Assembly: GCA_004134995.1 (NCBI GenBank)
Contig: REGP01000004.1
Location: 186,001-250,000, forward strand
Direction of reading: 5' to 3'
DNA: 64,000 nt
DNA from: Oxalobacteraceae bacterium CAVE-383
GTDB taxonomy: Bacteria > Pseudomonadota > Gammaproteobacteria > Burkholderiales > Burkholderiaceae_D
Each line of letters opens with the position of its first letter. Position 1 is the stretch's first letter. The notes beneath the pieces are model-generated. The model was not told where the DNA came from. It ran no database searches and saw only the letters and a program-made list of their open reading frames with translations. This document shows positions 28,245-37,055 of the stretch, one piece after another. The translations under genes were made by a program, and so were the position numbers.

Positions 28245-28889
28245 ATGGATTTCCTGGACCGCTGCATTACCGATTTCGATAAAGCTCTCAAAGCGATCGC
28301 CGGCATCGGCTCGGCCGCGCGCGCCAGCCCGGCCCAGGGCGTACTCGAGCCGGCCGACCAGGCCGAACAGGTTCTCAGCGGCGCCGAGCAGCGCCACAGC
28401 GCCGCGCTGATGCGGGTCAATCATGTCGGCGAAGTGTGCGCGCAGGCCCTGTACGATGCGCAAGGCCGCTTTTCGCGGCGCGAGGAAACGCGCCGCCAGT
28501 TCGAATTGGCGGCGCGGGAAGAAGCCGATCATCTGGCCTGGACCGTGCAGCGCGTGCAGGAACTGGGATCGCATGTCAGTCTGCTTAACCCCTTGTGGTA
28601 TGGCGGCGCCTATCTGTTCGGCACGCTGGCCGCGCGCATGGGCGATGCCCGCAATCTGGGGTTTGTAGCCGAAACCGAACGCCAGGTCGCCGCGCATCTG
28701 AGCCGCCATCTGGAAGCGCTGCCGGCGCGGGACGCCAAGTCGCGCGCGATCGTGGAACAGATGCGCTCGGATGAAATCGCGCACGGCGACGCGGCCAGGG
28801 CGCTGGGGGCGGCCGAGATGCCGGCGCCGGTGCGCGGCGCCATGCGGGCCGCGTCGAAGGTGATGACTACCGTGGCTTACTATATTTAG
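28245..28889 (+). CDS. coq7: 2-polyprenyl-3-methyl-6-methoxy-1,4-benzoquinone monooxygenase (Coq7)
   Basis: 214-residue di-iron carboxylate hydroxylase of ubiquinone synthesis. Iron ligands are seen in [16 protein letters not shown] (E-x2-H type), REEADHLAW and [15 protein letters not shown] [12 protein letters not shown] motifs. Starts at ATG 28245; the ORF extension to 28191 lacks a site. TATACT at 28204-28209 is a plausible -10. Its Burkholderiales context (next to OsmC and rplM) fits. Confidence 0.94.
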   Translation: MDFLDRCITDFDKALKAIAGIGSAARASPAQGVLEPADQAEQVLSGAEQRHSAALMRVNHVGEVCAQALYDAQGRFSRREETRRQFELAAREEADHLAWTVQRVQELGSHVSLLNPLWYGGAYLFGTLAARMGDARNLGFVAETERQVAAHLSRHLEALPARDAKSRAIVEQMRSDEIAHGDAARALGAAEMPAPVRGAMRAASKVMTTVAYYI

Positions 28890-28893
28890 GCCT

Positions 28894-29340
28894 TCACGCA
28901 GGATCGGCCAGCTCGCCGAGGTCGTCGACGATTTCATAGGTGTGCGTCATTTCGGCCGTCTTTTCCAGCATGATCGAGGCCGAGCAGTATTTTTCGTGAG
29001 ACAGCTTGATTGCGCGTTCAACCAGGTTCGGTTTCAGCTTGCGGCCGGTGACGATGAAGTGGAAATGGATTTTGGTGAAGACCTTCGGATCCTTTTCCGC
29101 GCGCTCGGAGCTGAGTTTGACCTCGCAGCCACGTATGTCCTGGCCGCTTTTGCGCAGGATCAGCACGACGTCGTAGGCGGTGCAGCCGCCGGTGCCGGCC
29201 AGCACGACTTCCATCGGGCGCGGCGCCAGGTTACGGCCGCCGCCATCCGGGGCGCCGTCCATGGCAACCAGATGGCCGGAACCTGTTTCCGCCAGGAAAG
29301 ACATGCCGGACAAGCCGGTCCAACGTACGGTGCACTCCAT
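28894..29340 (-). CDS. OsmC/Ohr family protein (YhfA-like)
   Basis: 148-residue OsmC-fold protein. The two family cysteines are visible in GTGGCTAYDVVLIL and SHEKYCSASIMLEK, the arrangement of redox-active OsmC/YhfA proteins. Likely reduces organic peroxides or acts on a thiol substrate in the cytoplasm. Stop lies 4 bp from the convergent coq7 stop, without a terminator between. Confidence 0.88.
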   Translation of the reverse strand: MECTVRWTGLSGMSFLAETGSGHLVAMDGAPDGGGRNLAPRPMEVVLAGTGGCTAYDVVLILRKSGQDIRGCEVKLSSERAEKDPKVFTKIHFHFIVTGRKLKPNLVERAIKLSHEKYCSASIMLEKTAEMTHTYEIVDDLGELADPA

Positions 29341-29423
29341 GAGAATCTCGCTAACGGTTTAAAGGCGGATATTGTAAAGGAGTCGGTCAATGTTGTTTAA
29401 ATTCCTCTCTTTGCATCCGCCAA

Positions 29424-29453
29424 TTGACGCCAAGTCATTGAAAAGGCTATAAT
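29424..29453 (+). promoter_or_regulatory. Strong sigma70 promoter of rplM-rpsI
   Basis: TTGACG (29424-29429) and a consensus TATAAT (29448-29453) with 18 bp spacing, about 130 bp upstream of rplM. Confidence 0.85.
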
Positions 29454-29459
29454 TTCCGG

Positions 29460-29580
29460 CTTTCCGTTTGCTCAGGGAAGAATATAAGGCCGAGTCCGTC
29501 CGTGCCGGCGCCATGAAACTGGCGGCGCGCATCGGGGGGAACCACCAATTGAGCGAGTTAATTTTTATTAGGAAGTCATC
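29460..29580 (+). promoter_or_regulatory. rplM: Leader of the rplM-rpsI mRNA, possible autoregulatory region
   Basis: About 120 nt of untranslated leader follow the promoter. L13 represses its own operon through a leader structure in other bacteria, so this stretch may do the same; no specific conserved leader motif was recognised. Confidence 0.35.
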
Positions 29581-30012
29581 ATGCAGAAAACCTTTTCCGC
29601 AAAAGACCATGAGGTCGAGCGCGACTGGTTCGTGATTGACGCGACGGACAAAGTCCTCGGACGTGTTGCCAGCGAAGTGGCACTCCGATTGCGCGGCAAG
29701 CACAAACCGGAATTTACCCCTCACGTCGATACCGGCGATTTCATCGTTGTCGTCAACGCAGGCAAGCTGCGCGTGACCGGCACCAAGGCGACTGAAAAAA
29801 CATACTATCGCCACTCCGGCTATCCGGGCGGCATCTATGAAACCAATTTCCTGAAAATGCAACAGCGTTTTCCAGGTCGCGCGCTCGAGAAAGCGGTCAA
29901 GGGCATGCTGCCCAAGGGCCCGCTCGGCTACGCGATGATCAAGAAGCTGAAAGTGTATGCGGATGCAACCCACCCGCACGCCGCGCAGCAACCTAAACCA
30001 CTCGAACTCTAA
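29581..30012 (+). CDS. rplM: 50S ribosomal protein L13
   Basis: 143 residues, starting [21 protein letters not shown], with the conserved [28 protein letters not shown] and GMLPKGPLG segments. Early assembly protein of the large subunit. Followed at 9 bp by rpsI, the universal pair. Confidence 0.98.
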   Translation: MQKTFSAKDHEVERDWFVIDATDKVLGRVASEVALRLRGKHKPEFTPHVDTGDFIVVVNAGKLRVTGTKATEKTYYRHSGYPGGIYETNFLKMQQRFPGRALEKAVKGMLPKGPLGYAMIKKLKVYADATHPHAAQQPKPLEL

Positions 30013-30021
30013 GGATCTGAC

Positions 30022-30414
30022 ATGATCGGTAATTACAATTATGGAACCGGCCGTCGCAAGAGTGCAGTGGCGCGCGTGTTCATCAAATCGGGCTCCGGCC
30101 AGATCATCGTCAACGGCAAGCCTGCGAACGAATATTTTTCGCGCGAAACAGGCTTGATGGTGATTCGTCAACCGCTGGAACTGACCAACCATGTCGAAAC
30201 ATTCGACATCAAGGTCAACGTCAACGGCGGCGGCGAATCCGGCCAGGCCGGCGCGGTCCGTCACGGCATCACCCGTGCACTGATCGACTACGATGCGACC
30301 CTGAAATCGGAGCTGTCGAAAGCCGGTTTCGTGACACGCGATGCGCGTGAAGTCGAACGTAAAAAAGTCGGCCTGCGCAAAGCGCGTCGCGCAAAGCAAT
30401 TCTCCAAACGCTAA
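30022..30414 (+). CDS. rpsI: 30S ribosomal protein S9
   Basis: 130 residues with [13 protein letters not shown] at the start, [15 protein letters not shown] in the middle and the basic C-terminal tail ending [10 protein letters not shown] whose last Arg contacts P-site tRNA. Terminated by the hairpin at 30432-30466. Confidence 0.98.
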   Translation: MIGNYNYGTGRRKSAVARVFIKSGSGQIIVNGKPANEYFSRETGLMVIRQPLELTNHVETFDIKVNVNGGGESGQAGAVRHGITRALIDYDATLKSELSKAGFVTRDAREVERKKVGLRKARRAKQFSKR

Positions 30415-30431
30415 TCGCGTTGTGCGTACGC

Positions 30432-30466
30432 AAAAAGCCGCCGGCATCAAGCCGGCGGTTTTTTTT
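30432..30466 (+). terminator. Intrinsic terminator after rpsI
   Basis: CCGCCGGC (30438-30445), loop ATCAA, GCCGGCGG (30451-30458), then eight T (30459-30466). Confidence 0.93.
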
Positions 30467-30560
30467 CGCCGGTTTTCGCTGTTATTTCCGTTGTTGTGCA
30501 GCGTAGGCGCGCGTGCTGTTAAAATCCTTAATTCTTTCAGTTTTGGCAGGGGAAGTGGAA

Positions 30561-31598
30561 ATGATCAAAGTCGGCATTGTTGGCGGGACCGGATATACGG
30601 GCGTTGAATTGCTTCGTCTGTTGGCGACACATCCCGAAGCGCGCGTGCAGGCAGTGACATCGCGCAAGGAAGACGGCATGCCGATCGCCGACATGTTTCC
30701 CTCGCTGCGCGGCCGCATCACGATCCCGTTTTCCGCCCCCGAAAAGGCCGATCTGAAGGCTTGCGACGTGGTTTTCTTTGCGACGCCGCACGGCGTCGCC
30801 ATGGCGCAGGCGCCCGAACTGCTGGCAGCCGGCGTCAAGGTCATCGATCTGGCCGCCGATTTCCGCCTGCAGGACACTGCGATCTTTGAGAAATGGTACA
30901 AGATGGCGCATAGCTGTCCCGACCTGCTGAAAGAAGCCGCATACGGGCTGGTCGAACTGAATCGCGACGCCATCAGGAAGGCGCGCCTGGTCGGCAATCC
31001 GGGATGCTATCCGACCACCATTCAATTGGGCCTGGCACCGCTGCTCAAGGCAGGCGTGGTGGATGCATCGCATTTGATCGCCGATTGCAAATCCGGCGTG
31101 TCCGGCGCCGGCCGCAAGGCCGAAGTCGCGACGCTGTTCTCGGAAGCTTCCGATAATTTCAAGGCGTATGGCGTATCGGGCCATCGTCATTTGCCGGAAA
31201 CAACAGCGCAATTGCAGCGCATGACCGACAGCAAGGTCGGCCTGTTGTTTACGCCGCATCTGGTGCCGATGATCCGCGGCATGCAGGCGACCATCTATGC
31301 GCGCCTGACCAGGGAAATCGGCAACGATGCGTTGCAGGCGCTGTTCGAAGACGCTTACCGCAACGAAGCCTTCGTCGACGTGATGCCGTTCGGATCGACC
31401 CCGGATACGCGTTCCACGCGCGCTTCGAATATGCTGCGCATCGCCTTGCATCGTCCGGACGACGGCGATACGCTGGTGGTGCTGGTGGTGCAGGATAATC
31501 TGGTCAAGGGCGCGGCCGGGCAGGCGGTGCAATGCATGAATCTGATGTTCGGCATCGATGAAACCGCAGGCCTGATGCATGTACCGGTGTTGCCTTAA
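30561..31598 (+). CDS. argC: N-acetyl-gamma-glutamyl-phosphate reductase
   Basis: 345-residue NADPH-dependent reductase, third step of arginine synthesis. N-terminal [21 protein letters not shown] binds the nucleotide; the catalytic Cys is in [14 protein letters not shown] and the C-terminal [12 protein letters not shown] segment complete the family pattern. ATG 30561 has AGGGGAAG upstream; the ORF extension to 30513 is not supported. Confidence 0.97.
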   Translation: MIKVGIVGGTGYTGVELLRLLATHPEARVQAVTSRKEDGMPIADMFPSLRGRITIPFSAPEKADLKACDVVFFATPHGVAMAQAPELLAAGVKVIDLAADFRLQDTAIFEKWYKMAHSCPDLLKEAAYGLVELNRDAIRKARLVGNPGCYPTTIQLGLAPLLKAGVVDASHLIADCKSGVSGAGRKAEVATLFSEASDNFKAYGVSGHRHLPETTAQLQRMTDSKVGLLFTPHLVPMIRGMQATIYARLTREIGNDALQALFEDAYRNEAFVDVMPFGSTPDTRSTRASNMLRIALHRPDDGDTLVVLVVQDNLVKGAAGQAVQCMNLMFGIDETAGLMHVPVLP

Positions 31599-31649
31599 AT
31601 ATAATAATTATCGATCACTAACGTGAAATATAAATTATGGGTCAGGCGC

Positions 31650-32369
31650 ATGTCGATTTCGGCGCCGAAGATGACGATCAAGAGCCACCTGCCATGGAGC
31701 GTGAAAATCGTTTTCATGGTGATTGGCGCGCTTGTCGTCGGTGTGGTCGCGTATTTGGTCTTCAGTCAGGAACAGAGTTTTGTCCCGGGCAATTCTTCCG
31801 GGGCAGAGGCCAATGACGAGCGCGTCGCCGCGCTGACGGCCCAGGTAAAACAGCTGACCGAGGAGCGCGACAGTTACTCGACTACCGTGAATGCCTCGGA
31901 AAGCCAGCGCAATATTCAGCGCGCAACCGAAAACCAGATGGCCAGCCAGGTCAAGACGCTGGAAACCGAGAATGCCAAGCTGAAGGAAGATCTGGCTTTT
32001 TTTGAAAGCCTGCTGCCGACCAATATCGGGGTGCAGGGCATCACAATACAACGTTTCAAAGCAGAGCTAGGCGATTCCGGTCGATTGCGTTATCGTTTAC
32101 TCGTGATGCAGGGCCAGAATCCGAACGGCGCGCATCTTTTTGCGGGGAATCTGCAATTATCTGTTACTGTACTGCAACAAGGTCAGAGCAAAACCATCAA
32201 TTTCCCGGCCCCAGGGGGGGCCGATGCGGGCACTTTCGCACTATCGTTCAAATATTACCAACGGCTGGAAGGCGATCTGACATTGCCGGAAGGCGCTACG
32301 GTTAAATCCGTTCAAGCCCGGGTGTTGGAAAAAGGGCAACTGCGTGCACAGCAGGCAGTGAATCTGTAA
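31650..32369 (+). CDS. DUF6776 family membrane-anchored coiled-coil protein
   Basis: About 239 residues. One N-terminal transmembrane helix (IVFMVIGALVVGVVAYLVF), then a predicted periplasmic coiled coil (roughly residues 55-120: RVAALTAQVKQLTEERD... VKTLETENAKLKEDLAFFESLL), then a compact beta-rich domain. Position directly before bactofilin suggests a shared envelope or cytoskeletal role. Start uncertain: GTG 31623, ATG 31650 (AGG four bases upstream, chosen) or ATG 31671. Confidence 0.75.
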   Translation: MSISAPKMTIKSHLPWSVKIVFMVIGALVVGVVAYLVFSQEQSFVPGNSSGAEANDERVAALTAQVKQLTEERDSYSTTVNASESQRNIQRATENQMASQVKTLETENAKLKEDLAFFESLLPTNIGVQGITIQRFKAELGDSGRLRYRLLVMQGQNPNGAHLFAGNLQLSVTVLQQGQSKTINFPAPGGADAGTFALSFKYYQRLEGDLTLPEGATVKSVQARVLEKGQLRAQQAVNL

Positions 32370-32381
32370 GGGGTACCTATC

Positions 32382-32816
32382 ATGTTCGGACGCAAAAACA
32401 AAAGCACCATCGACAGCCTGATCGGCATCGCCACGCATATCAGGGGCGATATCCAGTTCAAGGGCGGCCTGCGCATCGACGGCCAGGTGATCGGCAATCT
32501 CAATGCGGAAGCCGATCAGCCCAGCGTGCTGGTCATTTCGGAGCACGCCAAGATTGTCGGCGAGGTGCGGGCTTCGCATCTGATTGTCAACGGCGAAATT
32601 GTCGGCGACGTTTATACGACGGAACTACTTGAATTGCAGCCGAAAGCCCGCATAACAGGTAATGTCTACTACAAGGCACTGGAAATGCACGGGGGCGCCC
32701 TGGTGTCCGGCCAATTGAGCCATGGCCATGTCGTGGAGCCAATCCTGAAGCTGGCTGCATCCAGCACCATTGCCGCCAGCGCCACCACAATGCATGAAAA
32801 TCTGGCAAGCGTATAA
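32382..32816 (+). CDS. Bactofilin (polymer-forming cytoskeletal protein)
   Basis: 144-residue bactofilin. The beta-helix core shows in repeats such as [63 protein letters not shown]. Bactofilins polymerise without nucleotide and scaffold cell-wall or envelope machinery. Short unstructured N- and C-termini are normal. 12 bp after the DUF6776 gene. Confidence 0.9.
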   Translation: MFGRKNKSTIDSLIGIATHIRGDIQFKGGLRIDGQVIGNLNAEADQPSVLVISEHAKIVGEVRASHLIVNGEIVGDVYTTELLELQPKARITGNVYYKALEMHGGALVSGQLSHGHVVEPILKLAASSTIAASATTMHENLASV

Positions 32817-32848
32817 TTGCCTTATTGTTTTCCCCAGCAGGAGCCGAA

Positions 32849-33217
32849 ATGAATGCAATAGCAGAAGCAACCAGTCTTGAAACCATGCCCGCGCCTATCG
32901 TTTTTAGCGATAATGCGGCGCAAAAAGTCGCCCAATTGATCGAGGAAGAAGGCAATCCCGACCTGAAATTACGCGTTTTCGTTCAGGGCGGAGGCTGTTC
33001 CGGTTTCCAGTACGGTTTTACTTTCGATGAAGTCGTCAATGACGACGACACGACCATGGTCAAGAACGGCGTCCAGCTGTTGATCGATTCGATGAGCTAC
33101 CAGTATCTGGTCGGCGCCGAAATCGATTACAAGGACGATCTGGAAGGCGCGCAATTCGTGATCAAGAATCCAAATGCCACGACTACCTGCGGCTGCGGAT
33201 CCTCGTTTTCTGCCTGA
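32849..33217 (+). CDS. erpA: Iron-sulfur cluster insertion protein ErpA
   Basis: 122-residue A-type Fe-S carrier. The three cluster ligands are C50 ([11 protein letters not shown]), C114 and C116 ([11 protein letters not shown]), at ErpA-like spacing. ATG 32849 is preceded by AGGAG; an upstream ATG at 32825 is ignored. Delivers Fe-S clusters to apo-proteins such as those of isoprenoid synthesis. Followed by a terminator and repeat element copy 1. Confidence 0.95.
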   Translation: MNAIAEATSLETMPAPIVFSDNAAQKVAQLIEEEGNPDLKLRVFVQGGGCSGFQYGFTFDEVVNDDDTTMVKNGVQLLIDSMSYQYLVGAEIDYKDDLEGAQFVIKNPNATTTCGCGSSFSA

Positions 33218-33232
33218 TTTCGATACGCCAAA

Positions 33233-33262
33233 CAAAAAAAGGACGCTGCGGCGTCCTTTTTT
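33233..33262. terminator. Bidirectional intrinsic terminator after erpA
   Basis: A-run (33234-33240), GGACGC, loop TGCG, GCGTCC (33251-33256), T-run (33257-33262). Confidence 0.9.
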
Positions 33263-33296
33263 CATGGGCGATTCCTTTTACGTCGCTTTCTTTAGA

Positions 33297-33420
33297 GGCT
33301 GTTGCGAAATTCGGCGAGGCGGGGCGTTGTACTGCGTTCGTGTCCCCCGCCGGCCTGCGGCCGCTCCTCCTTTACCTCACTTCGCACAACACCCCGCCTC
33401 GCCGAATCCCGCAACAGGCC
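33297..33420. repeat. Structured dispersed element, copy 1
   Basis: Left arm 33297-33330 and right arm 33386-33420 are complementary over about 32 bp with two A-C mismatches (33307, 33308), one C-A mismatch (33325) and one bulge. The 55-bp core (33331-33385) starts ACTGCGTTCGTGTCCCCC and ends CTCCTCCTTTACCTCACTTCGC around a small hairpin CGGCC-TGC-GGCCG. It lies between the erpA terminator and the hemL stop codon (2 bp away). Confidence 0.93.
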
Positions 33421-33422
33421 GC

Positions 33423-34739
33423 TCAGGCAATGGCTGCGAATGCGTCGCGCGCCGCTTCCAGCGTGGCTTCGATCACGGCATCGTCATGCTGGGCCGATAC
33501 GAAACCGGCTTCGAATGCGGATGGCGCCAGGTACACGCCGGCATCCAGCATGGCATGGAAGAAGCGGTTGAAGCGCTCCTTGTCGCACTGCATCATGCTG
33601 TTGAAATCCTTGGGCGGCCGCTCGGTAAAATACAGGCCGAACATGCCGCCGACGCTGTCGCCGCAGAAGGCGATGCCTTTGTCTTTGCCCGCGCCTTTGC
33701 CCGCATCTTGCGCGATTTTTACCAGTCCATTCACCAGTTTGTCCGTCTGCGCCCCCAGCGATTCGTAGAATCCCGGCGCCTGAATCAATTTCAGGGTGCT
33801 CAGGCCGGCCGCCACCGCCACCGGATTGCCGGACAGCGTGCCGGCCTGATAGACGCCCCCCAGCGGCGCCATGTGCCGCATCAGATCGGCCCGGCCGCCG
33901 AATGCCGCCACCGGCAAACCGCCGCCGATGACTTTGCCCAGCGCGGTAATATCGGGCGCGATGCCGTACAGCGCCTGCGCGCCCCCAAGCGCGACGCGGA
34001 AGCCCGACATCACTTCGTCGAACATCAGCACGGCGCCGTATTCGGTGCAGAGGCGCCGCATGGTCTGCAGGAATTCCTGGCTTGCGCGCAGCAGGTTCAT
34101 GTTTCCGGCGACCGGTTCCACAATCACGCAGGCGATTTCATTGCCCCAAGCCTTGAAGGCGTCTTCCAGCTGCTGTGTGTTGTTGTAATCGAGGACCAGC
34201 GTATGCTTGGCGAAATCTTCCGGCACCCCGGCCGAGGTCGGATTACCGAAGGTCAGCAGCCCGCTGCCGGCCTTCACCAGCAGCGAATCCGCATGGCCGT
34301 GATAGCAGCCTTCGAATTTGACGATCTTGTCGCGTCCGGTCGCGCCGCGCGCCAGGCGCAGCGCGCTCATGGTCGCTTCGGTACCGCTGGAAACCAGGCG
34401 CACCTGTTCGATCGACGGCACCAGCTTGCAGATCTCTTCGGCCATCAGGATTTCGCCTTCGGTCGGCGCGCCGAAGCTGAGTCCGTTCAGCACGGCCTGT
34501 TGCACCGCCGCGATGACTTCCGGATGCGCATGGCCCACGATCGCCGGTCCCCAGGAGCCGATGTAATCGATATAGCGGCGGTCGTCGGCATCCCAGAAAT
34601 AGGGACCCTGGGCGCGTTTGATGAAGCGCGGCGTGCCGCCGACCGAGCGGAATGCGCGCACAGGCGAATTGACCCCGCCGGGCGTGGTCAGCTGGGCGCG
34701 GGCGAAGAGGGTGTCGTTATTGGATGGCGTTGTCGTCAT
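33423..34739 (-). CDS. hemL: Glutamate-1-semialdehyde 2,1-aminomutase
   Basis: 438-residue PLP enzyme forming 5-aminolevulinate in the C5 pathway of tetrapyrrole synthesis. Motifs: [10 protein letters not shown] near the N-terminus, [31 protein letters not shown] and the PLP lysine K269 in [20 protein letters not shown] short Lys/Gly-rich insertion ([11 protein letters not shown]) precedes the C-terminal domain. Followed downstream by repeat copy 1. Confidence 0.97.
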   Translation of the reverse strand: MTTTPSNNDTLFARAQLTTPGGVNSPVRAFRSVGGTPRFIKRAQGPYFWDADDRRYIDYIGSWGPAIVGHAHPEVIAAVQQAVLNGLSFGAPTEGEILMAEEICKLVPSIEQVRLVSSGTEATMSALRLARGATGRDKIVKFEGCYHGHADSLLVKAGSGLLTFGNPTSAGVPEDFAKHTLVLDYNNTQQLEDAFKAWGNEIACVIVEPVAGNMNLLRASQEFLQTMRRLCTEYGAVLMFDEVMSGFRVALGGAQALYGIAPDITALGKVIGGGLPVAAFGGRADLMRHMAPLGGVYQAGTLSGNPVAVAAGLSTLKLIQAPGFYESLGAQTDKLVNGLVKIAQDAGKGAGKDKGIAFCGDSVGGMFGLYFTERPPKDFNSMMQCDKERFNRFFHAMLDAGVYLAPSAFEAGFVSAQHDDAVIEATLEAARDAFAAIA

Positions 34740-34760
34740 GATGCAGAAAGTGAATCCGTA

Positions 34761-35678
34761 TTAAAGCTTTGGAAGGTCGAGCGAGGAAATGCTGTCGGTG
34801 GCGCCGGCCGTGCCGTCGGCGCCGTTGGCTTCCGCCGATTCCCGCGCCCAGAAGTAGCGGTCCGGAATCAGGCGGCCCATGCCCATGCGCTGGGCATGCG
34901 TCAACGCGGCCACGGTGAATTCCTGCGCTTCGGATACCGCTTCCGGCACTTCCAGGCCGTTGGCCAGCATGGCCGCGATCGCCGCCGACAGCGTTGAGCC
35001 GGCGCCGGCGAATGCGCCCGAGATGCGCTGCCACGGGTCGTGGCGGACGATGCCGCTGGAGTCGAAGAGCGTATTGGCGACCTGATTGATTTCGCAAGGC
35101 GTGCCGGTCACGAACAGGAATTCGGCGCCCAGTTCGATGATGTGCATGGCGTCCATCGCCAGCGTATCTTCATTGGCGTCGGTGATGGGTTCGCGCCAGG
35201 TTTCGGCCAGCCGCGACAGTTCGTCGGCCGACAGCAGCAGCACCGTGGTTTGCGGAATCAGCAGTTCGCGAATCGCGATCAGGATGTCTTCGCCGTCGAT
35301 GCCCGGATCCGGCATGGCGGTAATGAAAGGATCCAGGATCAGCGGAATGTCGGGATAGTCGGAAACGATTTCGGCGATCGCCGAGACGCTTTCGATGCTG
35401 CCGACATAGCCGACCTTGAACGCCGTCACCGGCATGTCTTCCAGCACCACGCGCGCCTGGTCGGCGACCCAGTCGACATCGATATCCTGGGTATCCTCGA
35501 TGCGCGCGGTGTCGCCGATCAGGATTGCGGTAATCACGGTCAGGCCGTGGCAGCCCATGGCGGCAAATGTCGCAAGGTCGGCCTGGATGCCGATCGCACC
35601 GACCGGATCGGTAACGCCGAAAGTCAAAATGAGCGAAGAAGTTTGGTTTTGCACGTTGGGTAGATTAAGATATGCCAT
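34761..35678 (-). CDS. thiD: Hydroxymethylpyrimidine/phosphomethylpyrimidine kinase-like protein
   Basis: 305-residue ribokinase-fold ThiD-family kinase of thiamine pyrimidine phosphorylation. TDPVGAIGIQADLATFAAMGCHG matches the substrate region of ThiD, but the usual AGSD-S/P-GGGAG is altered (FGVTDPVGAIG) and the usual GTGCT anion-hole motif reads GAGST. DPFITAMPDPG and LLSADELSRLA (instead of TPN) are also atypical. The start is ATG 35678 (MAYLNLPN); a much longer ORF would overlap the divergent rubredoxin. It may have shifted substrate; the name is a family-level call. Confidence 0.75.
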   Translation of the reverse strand: MAYLNLPNVQNQTSSLILTFGVTDPVGAIGIQADLATFAAMGCHGLTVITAILIGDTARIEDTQDIDVDWVADQARVVLEDMPVTAFKVGYVGSIESVSAIAEIVSDYPDIPLILDPFITAMPDPGIDGEDILIAIRELLIPQTTVLLLSADELSRLAETWREPITDANEDTLAMDAMHIIELGAEFLFVTGTPCEINQVANTLFDSSGIVRHDPWQRISGAFAGAGSTLSAAIAAMLANGLEVPEAVSEAQEFTVAALTHAQRMGMGRLIPDRYFWARESAEANGADGTAGATDSISSLDLPKL

Positions 35679-35781
35679 TTTGCGACGGCCTCTCGGGAGC
35701 TGAAGCGCGCCGCTGCGTTTGGGGATTGACCGGGCCTGCGGATTTGGTATTTTACTTGATTGAATTGAAGGATAGTCAGAC

Positions 35782-35988
35782 GTGAGCGATAACTTGAATG
35801 CGAATGAAAGCGGGAAGCCGGAATTCAAGACCTGGATGTGCCTGATTTGCGGCTGGGTCTATGACGAAGAAGCCGGCTTGCCGGACGAGGGCATCGCCGC
35901 CGGCACCTTGTGGGAAGACGTTCCGATGAACTGGACTTGCCCTGAATGCGGGGCCCGCAAGGAAGATTTTGAAATGGTGGCGATTTAA
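35782..35988 (+). CDS. Rubredoxin
   Basis: 68 residues; the iron is bound by C20, C23 (CLICGWVYDEEAG), C53 and C56 (CPECGARK). One-electron carrier in the cytoplasm. GTG start at 35782 with AAGGAT upstream. Divergent from the thiD-like gene. Repeat copy 2 begins 8 bp after the stop. Confidence 0.95.
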   Translation: MSDNLNANESGKPEFKTWMCLICGWVYDEEAGLPDEGIAAGTLWEDVPMNWTCPECGARKEDFEMVAI

Positions 35989-35995
35989 GGTCTGG

Positions 35996-36123
35996 GAAGC
36001 TGTTGCAAAATGGGGCGAGGCCGGGTGTTGTACTGCGTTCGTGTCCCCCGCCGGCCTTCGGCCGTCTCCTCCTTTACCTCACTTCGCACAACACCCGGCC
36101 TCGCCCCATTTTGCAACAGCTTC
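35996..36123. repeat. Structured dispersed element, copy 2 (perfect 36-bp arms)
   Basis: Left arm 35996-36031 and right arm 36088-36123 are perfect 36-bp inverted repeats. The 56-bp core (36032-36087) is nearly identical to copies 1 and 3, with inner hairpin CGGCC-TTC-GGCCG. It fills the whole gap between the convergent rubredoxin and sseA genes and includes the first base of the sseA stop triplet. Confidence 0.96.
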
Positions 36124-37025
36124 TAAGTTACACCCGTTGCCACCGGCCTGGCCGGATCGGCGCACCATTCGCTCCATGAGCCGGGATACAGCGCAGCGCC
36201 CGGCAGTCCCGCGATTTCCAGGGCCAACAGGTTATGGCAGGCGGTAACGCCGGAACCGCATTGCATGACGCGCTGCCGCGCATCCCCGCTTATATTTCCC
36301 ACGACCTGATTCCATTCGCGCTGCAGATCGGCGGCGGATTTGAAGCGGCCGTCGGCCTGCAGATTATCCTTGAAGAAGCGATTTTTGGCGCCCGGGATAT
36401 GGCCGCCGATCGGATCCAGGGTTTCGTTTTCGCCGCGGAAGCGGTCCGGGGCGCGGGCGTCGATCACCAGGTTTTTGCGGGCTTCAGCCAGCGGATGGGT
36501 CGCGATGTCGAGCAGCAGATCGTCGGCGCCGACGGTTTTGACCAGTGAAGGCCGGTCGCTGATGGCGCCTGGGGAAGGTTGCGGCACGACACTATCGGAC
36601 AGGGCATAACCCGCCTGTTGCCATGACGCCACCCCGCCGTCGAGCACCGCCGCGGCTTCATGCCCGGCCCAGCGCAGCATCCACCACAGACGGGCGGCGA
36701 ACATGCCGCCGTGGGCATCATAGGCCACCACTTGCGTATCGTTGCCGATGCCCCAGCCGGCCAGGGTCTTGAGCCATTGCTTGCGTTGCGGAAGCGGATG
36801 GCGGCCCTTGAAGCGGCCGTCGGCGGCAGGCGCATGGCTTGCCAGATCGTGATCCACGCTGGCGAATAAAGCGCCGGGCAGATGCCCGGCATCGTAGGAC
36901 AGCCGGCCGGCGTCGGCTTGCATAAGATCATGCCGGCAATCGATGACGATGGCGCCGGGCGGCGTCTGATCCAGCAGCGATGCCAGTTCCTGTGCGGAAA
37001 TGAGGGTGGTATAAGGCATGGGCAT
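36123..37025 (-). CDS. sseA: 3-mercaptopyruvate sulfurtransferase
   Basis: 300-residue two-domain rhodanese-like enzyme. The C-terminal active loop is CGSGVTAC with catalytic C256, the 3-mercaptopyruvate (not thiosulfate) type; the N-terminal domain has DGGVASWQQAGY and VIDCRHDL. ATG 37025 (MPMPYTTL) has AGGA five bases upstream, better than the ATG at 37019 or the TTG at 37046. The ribosome-site region is duplicated (37025-37055). 28 bp downstream of the Rieske gene on the same strand. Confidence 0.93.
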   Translation of the reverse strand: MPMPYTTLISAQELASLLDQTPPGAIVIDCRHDLMQADAGRLSYDAGHLPGALFASVDHDLASHAPAADGRFKGRHPLPQRKQWLKTLAGWGIGNDTQVVAYDAHGGMFAARLWWMLRWAGHEAAAVLDGGVASWQQAGYALSDSVVPQPSPGAISDRPSLVKTVGADDLLLDIATHPLAEARKNLVIDARAPDRFRGENETLDPIGGHIPGAKNRFFKDNLQADGRFKSAADLQREWNQVVGNISGDARQRVMQCGSGVTACHNLLALEIAGLPGAALYPGSWSEWCADPARPVATGVT

Positions 37026-37055
37026 CGCAATCCTGTTTTGTCGCAATCCTGTTTT
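37025..37055. repeat. Tandem 15-bp duplication carrying the sseA ribosome site
   Basis: TCGCAATCCTGTTTT occurs at 37025-37039 and 37041-37055, one base apart. On the minus strand each copy contains AGGATTGCGA; the downstream one serves sseA. Confidence 0.93.

Noticed and set aside
33174-34997. 607-codon rightward ORF across repeat copy 1 and hemL
   Set aside because: Antisense shadow of hemL; it merely reads through the repeat element.
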